A stretch of 44,684 bases of DNA from assembly GCA_038239485.1 (NCBI GenBank), contig JBBSET010000032.1, forward strand, positions 1 to 44,684, read 5' to 3'. A model generated the notes under the pieces. It made no database searches and had not been told where the DNA came from. It saw only the letters and a program-made list of their open reading frames with translations. The DNA is from DASQEH01 sp038239485 (GTDB lineage Bacteria; Actinomycetota; Actinomycetes; Propionibacteriales; Nocardioidaceae). Made by a program: the position numbers and the translations under genes. Shown here piece after piece: positions 26,364 through 33,461 of this stretch. The first letter of the stretch is position 1. Every line of letters begins with the position of its first letter.

Positions 26364-26651
26364 ATGACACTCAGCGTCCTCGACTCACTCATCGCGAGTG
26401 CGGAGATCACCGCGCAGGAGCTGCCATGCCGGTCAAGTGACCCGGAGCTCTTCTTCGCAGAGTCTCCAGTTGATGTCGAGCTGGCCAAGGCGCTGTGCCT
26501 CGGATGCCCCCTGCGGCCCGAGTGCCTCGCCGGGGCACTGGACCGTCAGGAGCCCTGGGGCGTATGGGGAGGCGAACTCTTCGTAGCCGGAGTAGTCGTC
26601 GCCCGAAAACGACCTCGAGGGAGACCTCGCAAGTGTGAGGTTGCTGCCTGA
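26364..26651 (+). CDS. whiB7: WhiB7 redox-sensing transcriptional activator
   Basis: A 95-residue WhiB protein. Four Fe-S cysteines (C22, C45, C48, C54), the beta-turn GVWGGE (residues 66-71) and a C-terminal AT-hook RPRGRPRK (residues 83-90) identify it as WhiB7 rather than another Wbl protein. WhiB7 binds the primary sigma factor and turns on intrinsic antibiotic resistance genes (efflux, ribosome protection, modification). The start has a near-perfect AAGGAGGTGA ribosome site. Expression is expected to depend on the leader: WhiB7-type promoter, 65-codon ORF and terminator upstream. Confidence 0.95.
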   Translation: MTLSVLDSLIASAEITAQELPCRSSDPELFFAESPVDVELAKALCLGCPLRPECLAGALDRQEPWGVWGGELFVAGVVVARKRPRGRPRKCEVAA

Positions 26652-26752
26652 CCGCAGCTCGAACATCCACAACGCGACCATGCAACGGCGGGTCGCCCGA
26701 CCGAAAGACATCAATGTCGACTGAGACCATCCACGTGAACAGGAGCACCATC

Positions 26753-26917
26753 ATGAATCTCATGTATGAAGAACTGGCCCGCGCCCATACCGACGCGCGC
26801 CTGGTCCAGGCGCGCGAACAGCGGCGAAGTGTCTACCTCCGCCGTTCACAGCGACTGGCCCGCAAGGCTGACCGCCTCCGCGAGGAGATCAGCCTGGTAA
26901 ACGCTCGCACGCTGTGA
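26753..26917 (+). CDS. Small basic helical protein downstream of whiB7, unknown
   Basis: A 54-residue, Arg-rich, probably all-helical protein starting MNLMYEELARAHTDARL. ATG 26753 is chosen because AGGAG precedes it by seven bases; an in-frame ATG at 26714 has no good ribosome site. I do not recognise a named family. It begins 101 bases after whiB7 on the same strand and before a hairpin, so it is probably on the whiB7 transcript and would be induced with it. The composition (many Arg, Ala, Leu, Glu) suggests RNA or ribosome binding, but that is only inference. Confidence 0.65.
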   Translation: MNLMYEELARAHTDARLVQAREQRRSVYLRRSQRLARKADRLREEISLVNARTL

Positions 26918-26930
26918 GCCAGCCAGATAG

Positions 26931-26965
26931 TGCCCGGAGATCCTCTCGACGAGGAGCTCCGGGCA
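26931..26965. terminator. Hairpin terminator between whiB7 unit and convergent ABC1 gene
   Basis: TGCCCGGAG (26931-26939) pairs with CTCCGGGCA (26957-26965), and TCCTC (26941-26945) with GAGGA (26951-26955), giving a 14-bp stem with one mismatched position. It sits between convergent stops at 26917 and 26975. Only weak T-rich sequence follows, so termination may be helped by other factors. Confidence 0.7.
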
Positions 26966-26974
26966 TTATCGTTG

Positions 26975-28291
26975 TCAGAGAACGGCGAAGCCGGGCAACG
27001 AGTCGGCCAGGATATCGGCGAAGGGAGCCGTGGCGCCGAGCTGACTCAGTACGCCGATCCCCCCGAGCCAGACCCGGTGGATCAGCAGGAACTCAGGGGG
27101 CAGGTTGATCTTCAGCATCGTGGTGTATCCGGGCTGGCGCGGGTCGTTGATCCGTGCGAACTGTTCACGCATCCATGCCCGCGAGAACTGGAAGCGATCC
27201 TCACCGGCGGGCTCCACGAAGGGCGACAGGTAGTCACGCAGTGCTTCGGCCTCGATCGAGATGGCCGGTTTGATGAAGCCCGCTTCTCGCAGCCCGACAA
27301 GTACCGCGTCGTAGTCGTCATTGACAGCGTCGCTCAGGAGCTTGCCGATGATGGCCGGCAGGCCGCCAGGTAGTCGCGCAACAGCGCCGAAGTCGACGAC
27401 CCCGACCCGGCCGTCGCTCATCAGCCGGAAGTTCCCCGGATGCGGGTCGGCGTGCAGCATCCCGGCCCTGGCGGGTCCGGAGAACAGGAAACGGACATAG
27501 ATCTCGCCGTACCGATCACGGTCGCCTTGGCTTCCGTCGGCGATCAGGCGGGCCAGTGACCGGTCGGAGTCAAGCCATTCCGAGACGAGGACCTTGTCGG
27601 TATGGGTCACGACGGCTGGAACGACGATGTCGGGGTCGTCCTCGAATGCGACCGCGAAACCGCGCTGGGCGTCGGCTTCGAGGGAGTAGTCGAGCTCTTC
27701 GGCGACGCGCGCCTGCAGCTCTTCGACGAGGGGCTTGATGTCGATGCCGGGAATCCACCCGGCGAACAGCTTGGCCGCGCGCCCGATCTGCTTGAGGTCG
27801 CTGCGTAGTGCCTCGCCTGCCCCCGGGTACTGGATCTTGACCGCCACGGTCCGGCCGTCCCGCCAGGTGGCCTTGTGGACCTGGCCGATGGACGCGGCAG
27901 CGGCAGGATTGTCGTCGAAGCCGACGAAGTCCTTGCGCCAGGCACCCCCGAACTCGTGGGCCAGCACCTGATGGACGAGCGACGACGACATCGGTGGCGC
28001 CGCGTCCTGGAACTTGGTCAAGGTGTCGCGGTACGGGGCCACCAACGACTCGGGCAGCGCCGTCTCGAACACCGACATCGCCTGTCCGAACTTCAGCGCG
28101 CCTCCCTTGAGCTCGCCGAGGACCGTGAAGAGCTGCTCGGCCGTCTTCTGCTGTAGCTGGGTAGCCACGTCTTCCGCGGATGCCCCGCCGATTCGCCTGC
28201 CGAGTCCAAGCGTGGCCCGTCCGGCGATGCCCAGCGGTAGTGCTGCCAGCCTCGCTGTGCGCGCAGCTGTCCTACGGGGAAGATCGGTCAT
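26975..28291 (-). CDS. ABC1/UbiB-family atypical kinase (Rv3197-like)
   Basis: A 438-residue protein starting at ATG 28291. ABC1 motifs in order: KFGQ (about residue 68), the Ala-rich loop AAAASIGQVHK (about 130), VAVKIQYPG (Lys near 147), EADAQ (about 203), HADPHPGN (about 275) and VVDFGA (about 293). These define UbiB/COQ8-type atypical kinases/ATPases, which act on lipid or quinone biosynthesis. The gene sits beside whiB7 as Rv3197 does in mycobacteria, where it has been linked to macrolide tolerance; that link is from memory. Its start overlaps the stop of the ThiF-like gene (ATGA). Confidence 0.88.
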   Translation of the reverse strand: MTDLPRRTAARTARLAALPLGIAGRATLGLGRRIGGASAEDVATQLQQKTAEQLFTVLGELKGGALKFGQAMSVFETALPESLVAPYRDTLTKFQDAAPPMSSSLVHQVLAHEFGGAWRKDFVGFDDNPAAAASIGQVHKATWRDGRTVAVKIQYPGAGEALRSDLKQIGRAAKLFAGWIPGIDIKPLVEELQARVAEELDYSLEADAQRGFAVAFEDDPDIVVPAVVTHTDKVLVSEWLDSDRSLARLIADGSQGDRDRYGEIYVRFLFSGPARAGMLHADPHPGNFRLMSDGRVGVVDFGAVARLPGGLPAIIGKLLSDAVNDDYDAVLVGLREAGFIKPAISIEAEALRDYLSPFVEPAGEDRFQFSRAWMREQFARINDPRQPGYTTMLKINLPPEFLLIHRVWLGGIGVLSQLGATAPFADILADSLPGFAVL

Positions 28292-29181
28292 GCCCCTATT
28301 GTGTCGCGCCAGACAGCCCAACCACAGCCACAGTGAGGGTGAACCTCGAAACGTGTCACATCGACCGGTCCGCAGCCCTGGGGGACCTCGATGATCTGGC
28401 CATGCGTCTGTGGAGCGATCTCGCTCGCCCACAGCGCCACCTCCTGGGTGGCCCAGGCGGCGACCAGTGTCGCCAGCACGGGGTCACACGGCTCGACAGG
28501 CAGCGGCTTGGCTGCTATCGACTGGAGGAGGGTCGGCCAGGCCGGATCGAGGTCGGCCCGGGCGGAGTCGACGCAGCGCAGGCACGCCGTCCGCCCGGGC
28601 AGGACGAAGGGTCCGACAACGCCGACCAGCTCACGGACATACACCCACAGGTGAGGAAGTCCCGACTGCATGGCGCGGTCGGCGCGATCACGATCGGGCT
28701 CCCCGTCGGCGGCGACGACAACGATCGTGGCCTGCTCCGCGTCGTGGCAGACGCGAAGGCGCGCGACCTTCAACAGGTCGCGCACGGAGTCGGCGACCTG
28801 TCCAGTCCCATCGATCCAGACGACCGTCGTCGAGCGGTTGTCGAGCAGCCCGTTGGCGTCTCCGGCGGGCCCGGCCAGCAGCCACAGCGACGACCACGTC
28901 GGCTCGCCAACGTCGCGGACCGGGCCGCGAGCATGGTTGACGACGGCGCCGGAGTCGACCAGGACAGCCAAGGCGGCTGCGCACTCATCGTCAGCGAGTC
29001 CCGACGAAGTCGCCGCCATGAGCACTCCGGCCGCGTCCCGGAAGCCGTCGATCGAGTCGAGCACGGCCCTCAGAGCCGGGGTCTCACGAAGGGACCCGAC
29101 GCCCGGCCAGTCGAGGCCGAGCTGAACGGTATGCAGATCGCGTCTCAGGATCCTGAGGCCGGGTCGCACGATAGGGCGCAT
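28288..29181 (-). CDS. ThiF/cyclodehydratase-like protein (Rv3196-like)
   Basis: A 297-residue protein. The chosen start is ATG 29181 with AGGAG eight bases upstream; a TTG at 29199 is in frame. A Rossmann-like turn VVWIDGTGQVADSV lies near residue 120. Then CLRCVDSARADLDPAWP appears near 205 and HPHCGCGW near the C-terminus, giving two cysteine pairs for a structural zinc. The CLRC...DPAWP block is typical of the Ocin-ThiF/TOMM leader-binding proteins that guide RiPP cyclodehydration. No YcaO, precursor peptide or dehydrogenase is nearby. It is coupled to the ABC1 kinase, matching Rv3196-Rv3197. Confidence 0.8.
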   Translation of the reverse strand: MRPIVRPGLRILRRDLHTVQLGLDWPGVGSLRETPALRAVLDSIDGFRDAAGVLMAATSSGLADDECAAALAVLVDSGAVVNHARGPVRDVGEPTWSSLWLLAGPAGDANGLLDNRSTTVVWIDGTGQVADSVRDLLKVARLRVCHDAEQATIVVVAADGEPDRDRADRAMQSGLPHLWVYVRELVGVVGPFVLPGRTACLRCVDSARADLDPAWPTLLQSIAAKPLPVEPCDPVLATLVAAWATQEVALWASEIAPQTHGQIIEVPQGCGPVDVTRFEVHPHCGCGWAVWRDTIGA

Positions 29182-29304
29182 GAGCAGCACTCCTGACAAC
29201 GGTCGATGACCGGGTCAGCCTCCCAAATGTCTGCCGAGAGCATCGACGGCCGTCCACAGGCCGCGTCCGCGGGTACCGGATGTGGACGACGCTCACGCAC
29301 ACAA

Positions 29305-29333
29305 GAGAGGCAGGACCGCAGATCCTGCCTCTC
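29305..29333 (-). terminator. Hairpin terminator after the DUF5679 gene
   Basis: GAGAGGCAGGA (29305-29315) and TCCTGCCTCTC (29323-29333) form an 11-bp perfect stem with a 7-base loop. On the minus strand it lies 17 bases after the DUF5679 stop and is followed by TTGTGTG. Its place before the ThiF-like start separates the small gene from the coupled pair. Confidence 0.75.
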
Positions 29334-29349
29334 AGGTGGGTTGGGTCGA

Positions 29350-29508
29350 TCAGGCCTTGCCCAGGATGCGATTCAGGTTGGTGCCGCAGACGGGGCAGGT
29401 GGCCTTGGCCATCCGGGTGCCTTTGTCATTGACCCGTACTTCGCCGCTCGCCTCGCGCTTGGCCTTGCACTTCACGCAGTAGAACTCACCGCTCCAGGTC
29501 TCTGCCAT
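29350..29508 (-). CDS. DUF5679 small zinc-ribbon protein
   Basis: A 52-residue protein starting at ATG 29508 behind AGAGGA. Two zinc knuckles, FYCVKCK and CPVCGTN, are separated by 26 residues with a basic linker, which fits a single zinc ribbon of the DUF5679 type common in actinobacteria and other bacteria. The role is unknown; zinc ribbons of this size usually bind RNA, DNA or a large enzyme. It is a single-gene transcript ended by the hairpin at 29305-29333. Confidence 0.85.
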   Translation of the reverse strand: MAETWSGEFYCVKCKAKREASGEVRVNDKGTRMAKATCPVCGTNLNRILGKA

Positions 29509-29664
29509 GACGGAATCCTCTTTCTCCATACGGACGGTCGGGGGACGGGTGGGAACCCGGCAACCTCGCGTCACCATACGGCAGGAGGCCAGTGGTTCCT
29601 ACCGAAGCAGGCACGATCACGGCGAGTCGCGGTCGCGGAACGGTCGATACCGGTCCTGATCGCG

Positions 29665-30234
29665 TCAAGTCGCGGCTGGAGTGAGGCTCTCGACGTCGTC
29701 CTCGAATGAGCTCGTTAAGCGGTTCGCGACCGACAGTCCCTCGAGGAACCCTCTGGCCCGCTCGGCGTGAGGGAAGCGGTCGACCCATCGCCAGAAGTCC
29801 TCGTTGTGGCCGGCCACGAGCAGATGGGCGAGCTCGTGAACCAGGACGTAGTCGATCACGTACGCCGGCATCCCCTGCAACCGTGAGGTGAGCCTGATCG
29901 TACGGTCGAGCGGAGTGCAGGACCCCCAACGGCTGTTCTGGTTCGACACCCAACGCACCGACGTAGGGTGCGCCCTGTCCTCGAGGTAGCGGCGTGACAA
30001 CGCCTCCGCACGGGTCATCAGCGCCTCGTCGTCAGGTCGTCGACGGTTCTCCGAACGGGCCACCTTGGCGACCATGGTGGCGACCCATTTCTGCTCCTCC
30101 ACCTGGCTCAGCCGGGCCGGGACGAGCACCACGATCGTGTCGCCGTCGCGATAGGCGGACACGGTGCGGGTACGTCGGCGCGAGCGACGAATCTCGACAC
30201 TGGGCTGAGCCTTCGGTCTGTCCACCACCCGCAT
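29665..30234 (-). CDS. YgjP-type (DUF45/M48-like) zinc metallopeptidase
   Basis: The 189-residue protein starts at ATG 30234. It has QNSRWGSCTP, RLQGMPAYVIDYVLVHELAHL and a downstream GHNEDFW, which together make the HELAH...N/E zinc site of the YgjP-like (DUF45, WLM-related) metallopeptidases. The N-terminal half is Arg-rich. The mycobacterial and Streptomyces homologues have no settled substrate. Its start lies 65 bases from the nearest box of the DnaA-like cluster, so those sites could overlap its promoter region. Confidence 0.85.
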   Translation of the reverse strand: MRVVDRPKAQPSVEIRRSRRRTRTVSAYRDGDTIVVLVPARLSQVEEQKWVATMVAKVARSENRRRPDDEALMTRAEALSRRYLEDRAHPTSVRWVSNQNSRWGSCTPLDRTIRLTSRLQGMPAYVIDYVLVHELAHLLVAGHNEDFWRWVDRFPHAERARGFLEGLSVANRLTSSFEDDVESLTPAAT

Positions 30235-30298
30235 CACGCTAGCGGCTTCCCGGATGGGTCCGGGTGACCACTGGCTGACATCGGGGCAAAGTTTTTTG

Positions 30299-30448
30299 CT
30301 GTCCACACGTTGTGCACAGAGCGGGCGCTGGTGATCACGCCATGTCACGCAAAGTAGTCACGTCCTCCACAGCGGAGGGCGGATTTATCCACCGTCTTTC
30401 CACAGTTGGAAGAGGAGCGCCCACACCTTGTCCCCAGGTTTATCCACA
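30299..30448. promoter_or_regulatory. Cluster of DnaA-box-like 9-mers
   Basis: Within 150 bases of non-coding DNA there are CTGTCCACA (30299), TTGTGCACA (30310), TCCTCCACA (30363), TTATCCACC (30385), CTTTCCACA (30396), TTGTCCCCA (30428) and TTATCCACA (30440). The last is a perfect TTATCCACA; three others differ from TTGTCCACA, the form favoured in high-GC actinobacteria, by one base, and TTATCCACC differs from TTATCCACA by one. All read on the + strand. A TTTTTT run at 30292-30297 adjoins the cluster. No dnaA, dnaN or other origin gene is in the window, so this is a cluster outside oriC, a titration site or a DnaA-controlled promoter. Confidence 0.7.
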
Positions 30449-30602
30449 GGCGTGGACGGCGAGCGTTGACTGCCTGCAGAGGCGCACCCTAGCGTCGGGA
30501 CATCGATGGGGCCCTCAGGGCGACGTTGGCGTTAGCAAGGGGAAGGCGAGCGTCAGCTGAGTTCTGGGGGCTCTGTTGCGTCTGCTGACGGATCGGACCG
30601 AA

Positions 30603-30620
30603 CCGGACCGGCCGGTCCGG
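30603..30620. repeat. 18-bp perfect palindrome
   Basis: CCGGACCGGCCGGTCCGG reads the same on both strands without a spacer. It lies 33 bases beyond the NUDIX stop, in the non-coding interval that also holds the DnaA-box cluster. It may be part of the NUDIX operon terminator or a protein-binding site; no T-run follows. Confidence 0.85.
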
Positions 30621-30652
30621 GCAGCGGTTTCGGGCCGCCAGCCAGCCTGCGG

Positions 30653-31192
30653 TCAGAGCCAGCGGGACCATTCGATGAGCTCGCGGAGCGGGGCGTCGAT
30701 TCCTGTGGGCAGGCTCCTGCGGCCGAACCAGCCGATCTCGATGGACTCCTCGCTGACCAGAGCCTCCGCCCCGGTCGGGGCAACCGACACGTAGCGCACG
30801 TCGAGGTGATGGGCCGGCTGCATCGGCCCGCAGCGAACCTCATGGGTGCTCAGCTGGACGGGCACGGCGCCGAGCGGCCGCAGCCCGGTGATACCCGACT
30901 CCTCCGTCGCTTCGCGCAGAGCGGCATCGGCAAGGGTGGCGTCGGTAGGTTCGCAATGACCGCCGAACTGGACCCAGATCTCGTACTTTCGATGCAGGCT
31001 CAACAGCACCTTCGACCGGTCGCCGCTCACGACCAGCATGCTGGCGGTTATGTGGTCGGGGTGGCATTCACGCAACAGCCCGTCGGGATGCGCGGACAGG
31101 TGACGCAGGTATGCCGCCTGGAGGACCCGTTGGCGGTCGTTCTTCGGATGCCACCTGGTCAGCACCCCCACCGCGTCGTCGTACAGGCTCAA
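30653..31192 (-). CDS. NUDIX hydrolase
   Basis: A 179-residue protein starting with TTG 31192 inside the DUF2342 stop (TTGA overlap). The Nudix box region is GGHCEPTDATLADAALRE followed by ATEESGI, with one residue more than the standard spacing in the loop. HHLDVRYVSVAP follows. Members of this actinobacterial group are usually annotated only as NUDIX hydrolases; the nucleotide substrate is not predictable. Translation is coupled to the DUF2342 metalloprotease. Confidence 0.85.
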   Translation of the reverse strand: MSLYDDAVGVLTRWHPKNDRQRVLQAAYLRHLSAHPDGLLRECHPDHITASMLVVSGDRSKVLLSLHRKYEIWVQFGGHCEPTDATLADAALREATEESGITGLRPLGAVPVQLSTHEVRCGPMQPAHHLDVRYVSVAPTGAEALVSEESIEIGWFGRRSLPTGIDAPLRELIEWSRWL

Positions 31193-32616
31193 CCGCGCGG
31201 GTCCGCGGCCGCCGGGCCGTCCTCCGGTCGCTCGGGCTCGTCGCCGGCCGGCTGCGAGTCCGGCCCGTCGCCGGTGGACCCGTCGCCAGGGGAACCGTCG
31301 CCGGTGGGCCCGCCGCCGTCGAGCAGAGCCGAGAGCTGAGCGTCGAACTCGTCAGACAGCACGTCGAGGTCGTCGGCCTCGCGGGTCCGGGCGGCGTACG
31401 CCAGCGGGTCGTCGAGGTCGCCGGCCGTGGGCAGCAGGTCGCGATGGGCCCAGACGGCATCTCGGGCGGCAGGACCCTCTGCTGAGCGCAGCGCTCCCCA
31501 CAGCGCCGCCGCATCGCGAAGGCGTCGCGGGCGCAGCTCCAGGCCGACCAGTGCGGCGAACGTCTCCTCCGCGGGACCGCCTGATGCCCGGCGCCGTCTG
31601 ACGGCCTCTCGCAGGGCTTGCGCCTGCGGCATCGCCTTCTCGGTCGCCTGGCTGACGACGTCGTCGACCCAGCCCTCGATCAGTGCGAGCGTGGTCTCCA
31701 GCCGGACCAGCGCGGCCTGCTGCGCGGGCGACTGCTCGAGGTCGAACATCCCTCCCGACAGTGCCTCCTGGATCGCTTCCATGTTGCTCGGGTCGAGGCC
31801 GCGCATGTTCTGCTCGATAGCGGAGGTGTCGATGGTGATGCCGTGGCCGTAGTCCTCGATCGCCGAGAAGAGGTGGTCACGCAGCCACGGCGCCTGGGCA
31901 TAGAGCCGCTGGTGGGCGCACTCACGCAGCACCAGGTAGAGCAATACGTCGGAGTCCTCCACCTGAAGACCTTCGCCGAACTCGCGGGCGTTGGTCACCA
32001 CGATGGCCGGCTTGTTGTCCGGCCCGGCAGGGAACCCGATGTCCGTGGCCGACACGACCTCCTGAGACAGCCCCCCGATGGCCTGCCCGATCTGCTGGCT
32101 GAACATCGCTCCGCCGATCTGGTTGAGCATCCCCAGCATCGGTCCGGCCATCGCCTGAGCCTCAGCGGGGATCGCCTTGCCCATGGCAGCCACCACGCTC
32201 TCGGCGACAGGCTCGACCAGTCGCTGCCAGGCAGGCATGCTCGCCTCCACCCAGTCCGCACGACTCCAGCCGACGATCGTGCTCGACGTTGCGGGGAACT
32301 CGGTGGCGCTGTCGAGCCAGTGCTGGGCCAGCCTGGCCGCATCCTGTAGCCGGGTCGCGTCGCCGGCGTCCGGCGAGCGGTCGGGCTGCTGGGCCAGCTG
32401 CTGGCGGGCGAGGTCGCGGACCAGCTCCCAGTTCACCGCCCCCTCATGCGGGGCGAACATCCGCTGCAGCTGGCCGAACATCGCCTGGAGCCCGGCTGCG
32501 TCGCCGCCGGTGAGGCTGGTGAACATCTGCTCGAAGGGCGTCCCCGCGAAGGGGTTCTGCGAGGGCCGTTCCGGCTCGTCGTCGTCACCGGGCCGCCTGT
32601 CGGGAAGATCTGCCAT
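31189..32616 (-). CDS. DUF2342 zinc-dependent metalloprotease (Rv3195-like)
   Basis: A 475-residue protein. The N-terminal half is helical with a Gln/Pro-rich start. GGAMFSQQIGQAIGGLSQEV (about residues 168-187) and LVLRECAHQRLYAQAPWL near 228 are hallmarks of DUF2342/TIGR03624, in which an H-x-x-x-E-like zincin motif is rearranged. The Cys in RECAHQR is unusual against the REAAHQR I recall. The C-terminus is a low-complexity acidic tail with repeated GDG-(S/P) units. The family sits with F420 or PDZ-S16 genes in actinobacteria, but its substrate is unknown. It is divergent from moaE with 46 bases between starts. Confidence 0.82.
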   Translation of the reverse strand: MADLPDRRPGDDDEPERPSQNPFAGTPFEQMFTSLTGGDAAGLQAMFGQLQRMFAPHEGAVNWELVRDLARQQLAQQPDRSPDAGDATRLQDAARLAQHWLDSATEFPATSSTIVGWSRADWVEASMPAWQRLVEPVAESVVAAMGKAIPAEAQAMAGPMLGMLNQIGGAMFSQQIGQAIGGLSQEVVSATDIGFPAGPDNKPAIVVTNAREFGEGLQVEDSDVLLYLVLRECAHQRLYAQAPWLRDHLFSAIEDYGHGITIDTSAIEQNMRGLDPSNMEAIQEALSGGMFDLEQSPAQQAALVRLETTLALIEGWVDDVVSQATEKAMPQAQALREAVRRRRASGGPAEETFAALVGLELRPRRLRDAAALWGALRSAEGPAARDAVWAHRDLLPTAGDLDDPLAYAARTREADDLDVLSDEFDAQLSALLDGGGPTGDGSPGDGSTGDGPDSQPAGDEPERPEDGPAAADPRG

Positions 32617-32662
32617 GGACCAAACGTACTTGGCGGGCTGGGCGTCGCGTTAGGGTCGTCGC

Positions 32663-33088
32663 GTGCGTGACGTGATCCGGCAGCTGATGATCAGTGCCTC
32701 GCCGATCGTCGTCGGGGAGATCTATGCGGCCGTGCAGGACCCGCGAGCCGGCGGCACCGCCCTGTTCGTGGGGACGGTACGCGACCACGACGGTGGAAAA
32801 GCTGTGGTCAGGCTGGAGTACACGGCCCATCCTAGCGTCGACGCCACGATGAGATCGGTCGCAACCGCCGTCGCCGAGCGGTATGGCGTCGTCGCGCTGG
32901 CGGCCTCCCATCGCGTCGGGCGCCTCGAGATCGGGGATGTCGCCGTCGTCACGGCGGCCGCCTGCGTGCACCGCGCTGACGCCTTCAAGGCGTGCCAGGA
33001 CCTGATCGACGACCTCAAGGGCAACCTCCCGATCTGGAAACACCAGATCTTCGCCGACGGCAGCGAAGAATGGGTGGGCACGCCGTAG
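32663..33088 (+). CDS. moaE: Molybdopterin synthase catalytic subunit MoaE
   Basis: The 141-residue protein starts with GTG 32663. FVGTVRDHDGGKAV (residues 36-49) and the active-site segment LPIWKHQIFADGSEEWVG near the C-terminus, with catalytic Lys, identify MoaE. It transfers two sulfurs from MoaD thiocarboxylate onto precursor Z to make molybdopterin. No moaD is adjacent. MoeZ at 12.6 kb could recharge MoaD. It is a single gene here, divergent from the DUF2342 gene. Confidence 0.92.
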   Translation: MRDVIRQLMISASPIVVGEIYAAVQDPRAGGTALFVGTVRDHDGGKAVVRLEYTAHPSVDATMRSVATAVAERYGVVALAASHRVGRLEIGDVAVVTAAACVHRADAFKACQDLIDDLKGNLPIWKHQIFADGSEEWVGTP

Positions 33089-33151
33089 CGGACCCCGATA
33101 GCGCCCGATAGCCGACGTACGCTGATCCAGAGCGAGTTCTCTGGAGGTTCC

Positions 33152-33448
33152 GTGCAGGTGTTGTGGTGGCTGGTGCCTCCGCTGGTAGCGACGTCGATGG
33201 CCATGGTCTGGGCCAGCTGGGCCGGACGGACGCGCGACGAGGTCGTCCGCGACGACTCCGAGGAGGCGCTGGAGCGGATGCAACGGGCTCTGGCACGTCC
33301 TACCCCCGCCAAGGGAAGTCCCGTCAGGTCGACTGTCCTCGAACCCACCCACGGGGTCGCCGTCCGCGGAGCCGCCCGGCGCCAGGTCCCAGCCGGCCGG
33401 CGGGTGCCTGGAAGCGGTCCGGCGCCGGCATCAGACCGACCACGATGA
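33152..33448 (+). CDS. Small single-span membrane protein, conserved upstream of PDZ-S16 protease
   Basis: A 98-residue protein with GTG start behind TGGAGG. Residues 3-22 (LWWLVPPLVATSMAMVWASW) form one transmembrane helix, followed by acidic RDDSEEALER and a basic, Pro/Gly/Arg-rich cytoplasmic tail. I know similar unnamed proteins beside the PDZ-S16 gene in actinobacteria. It begins a four-gene run with spacings of 13 bases, then an overlap. Function unknown. Confidence 0.72.
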   Translation: MQVLWWLVPPLVATSMAMVWASWAGRTRDEVVRDDSEEALERMQRALARPTPAKGSPVRSTVLEPTHGVAVRGAARRQVPAGRRVPGSGPAPASDRPR

Positions 33449-33461
33449 CGGCAGCAGCCGC

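Noticed and set aside
30299..30448. Chromosomal replication origin oriC
   Set aside because: No dnaA, dnaN, rpmH or gyrase genes nearby; the surrounding genes belong to a block that is not origin-proximal in mycobacteria.
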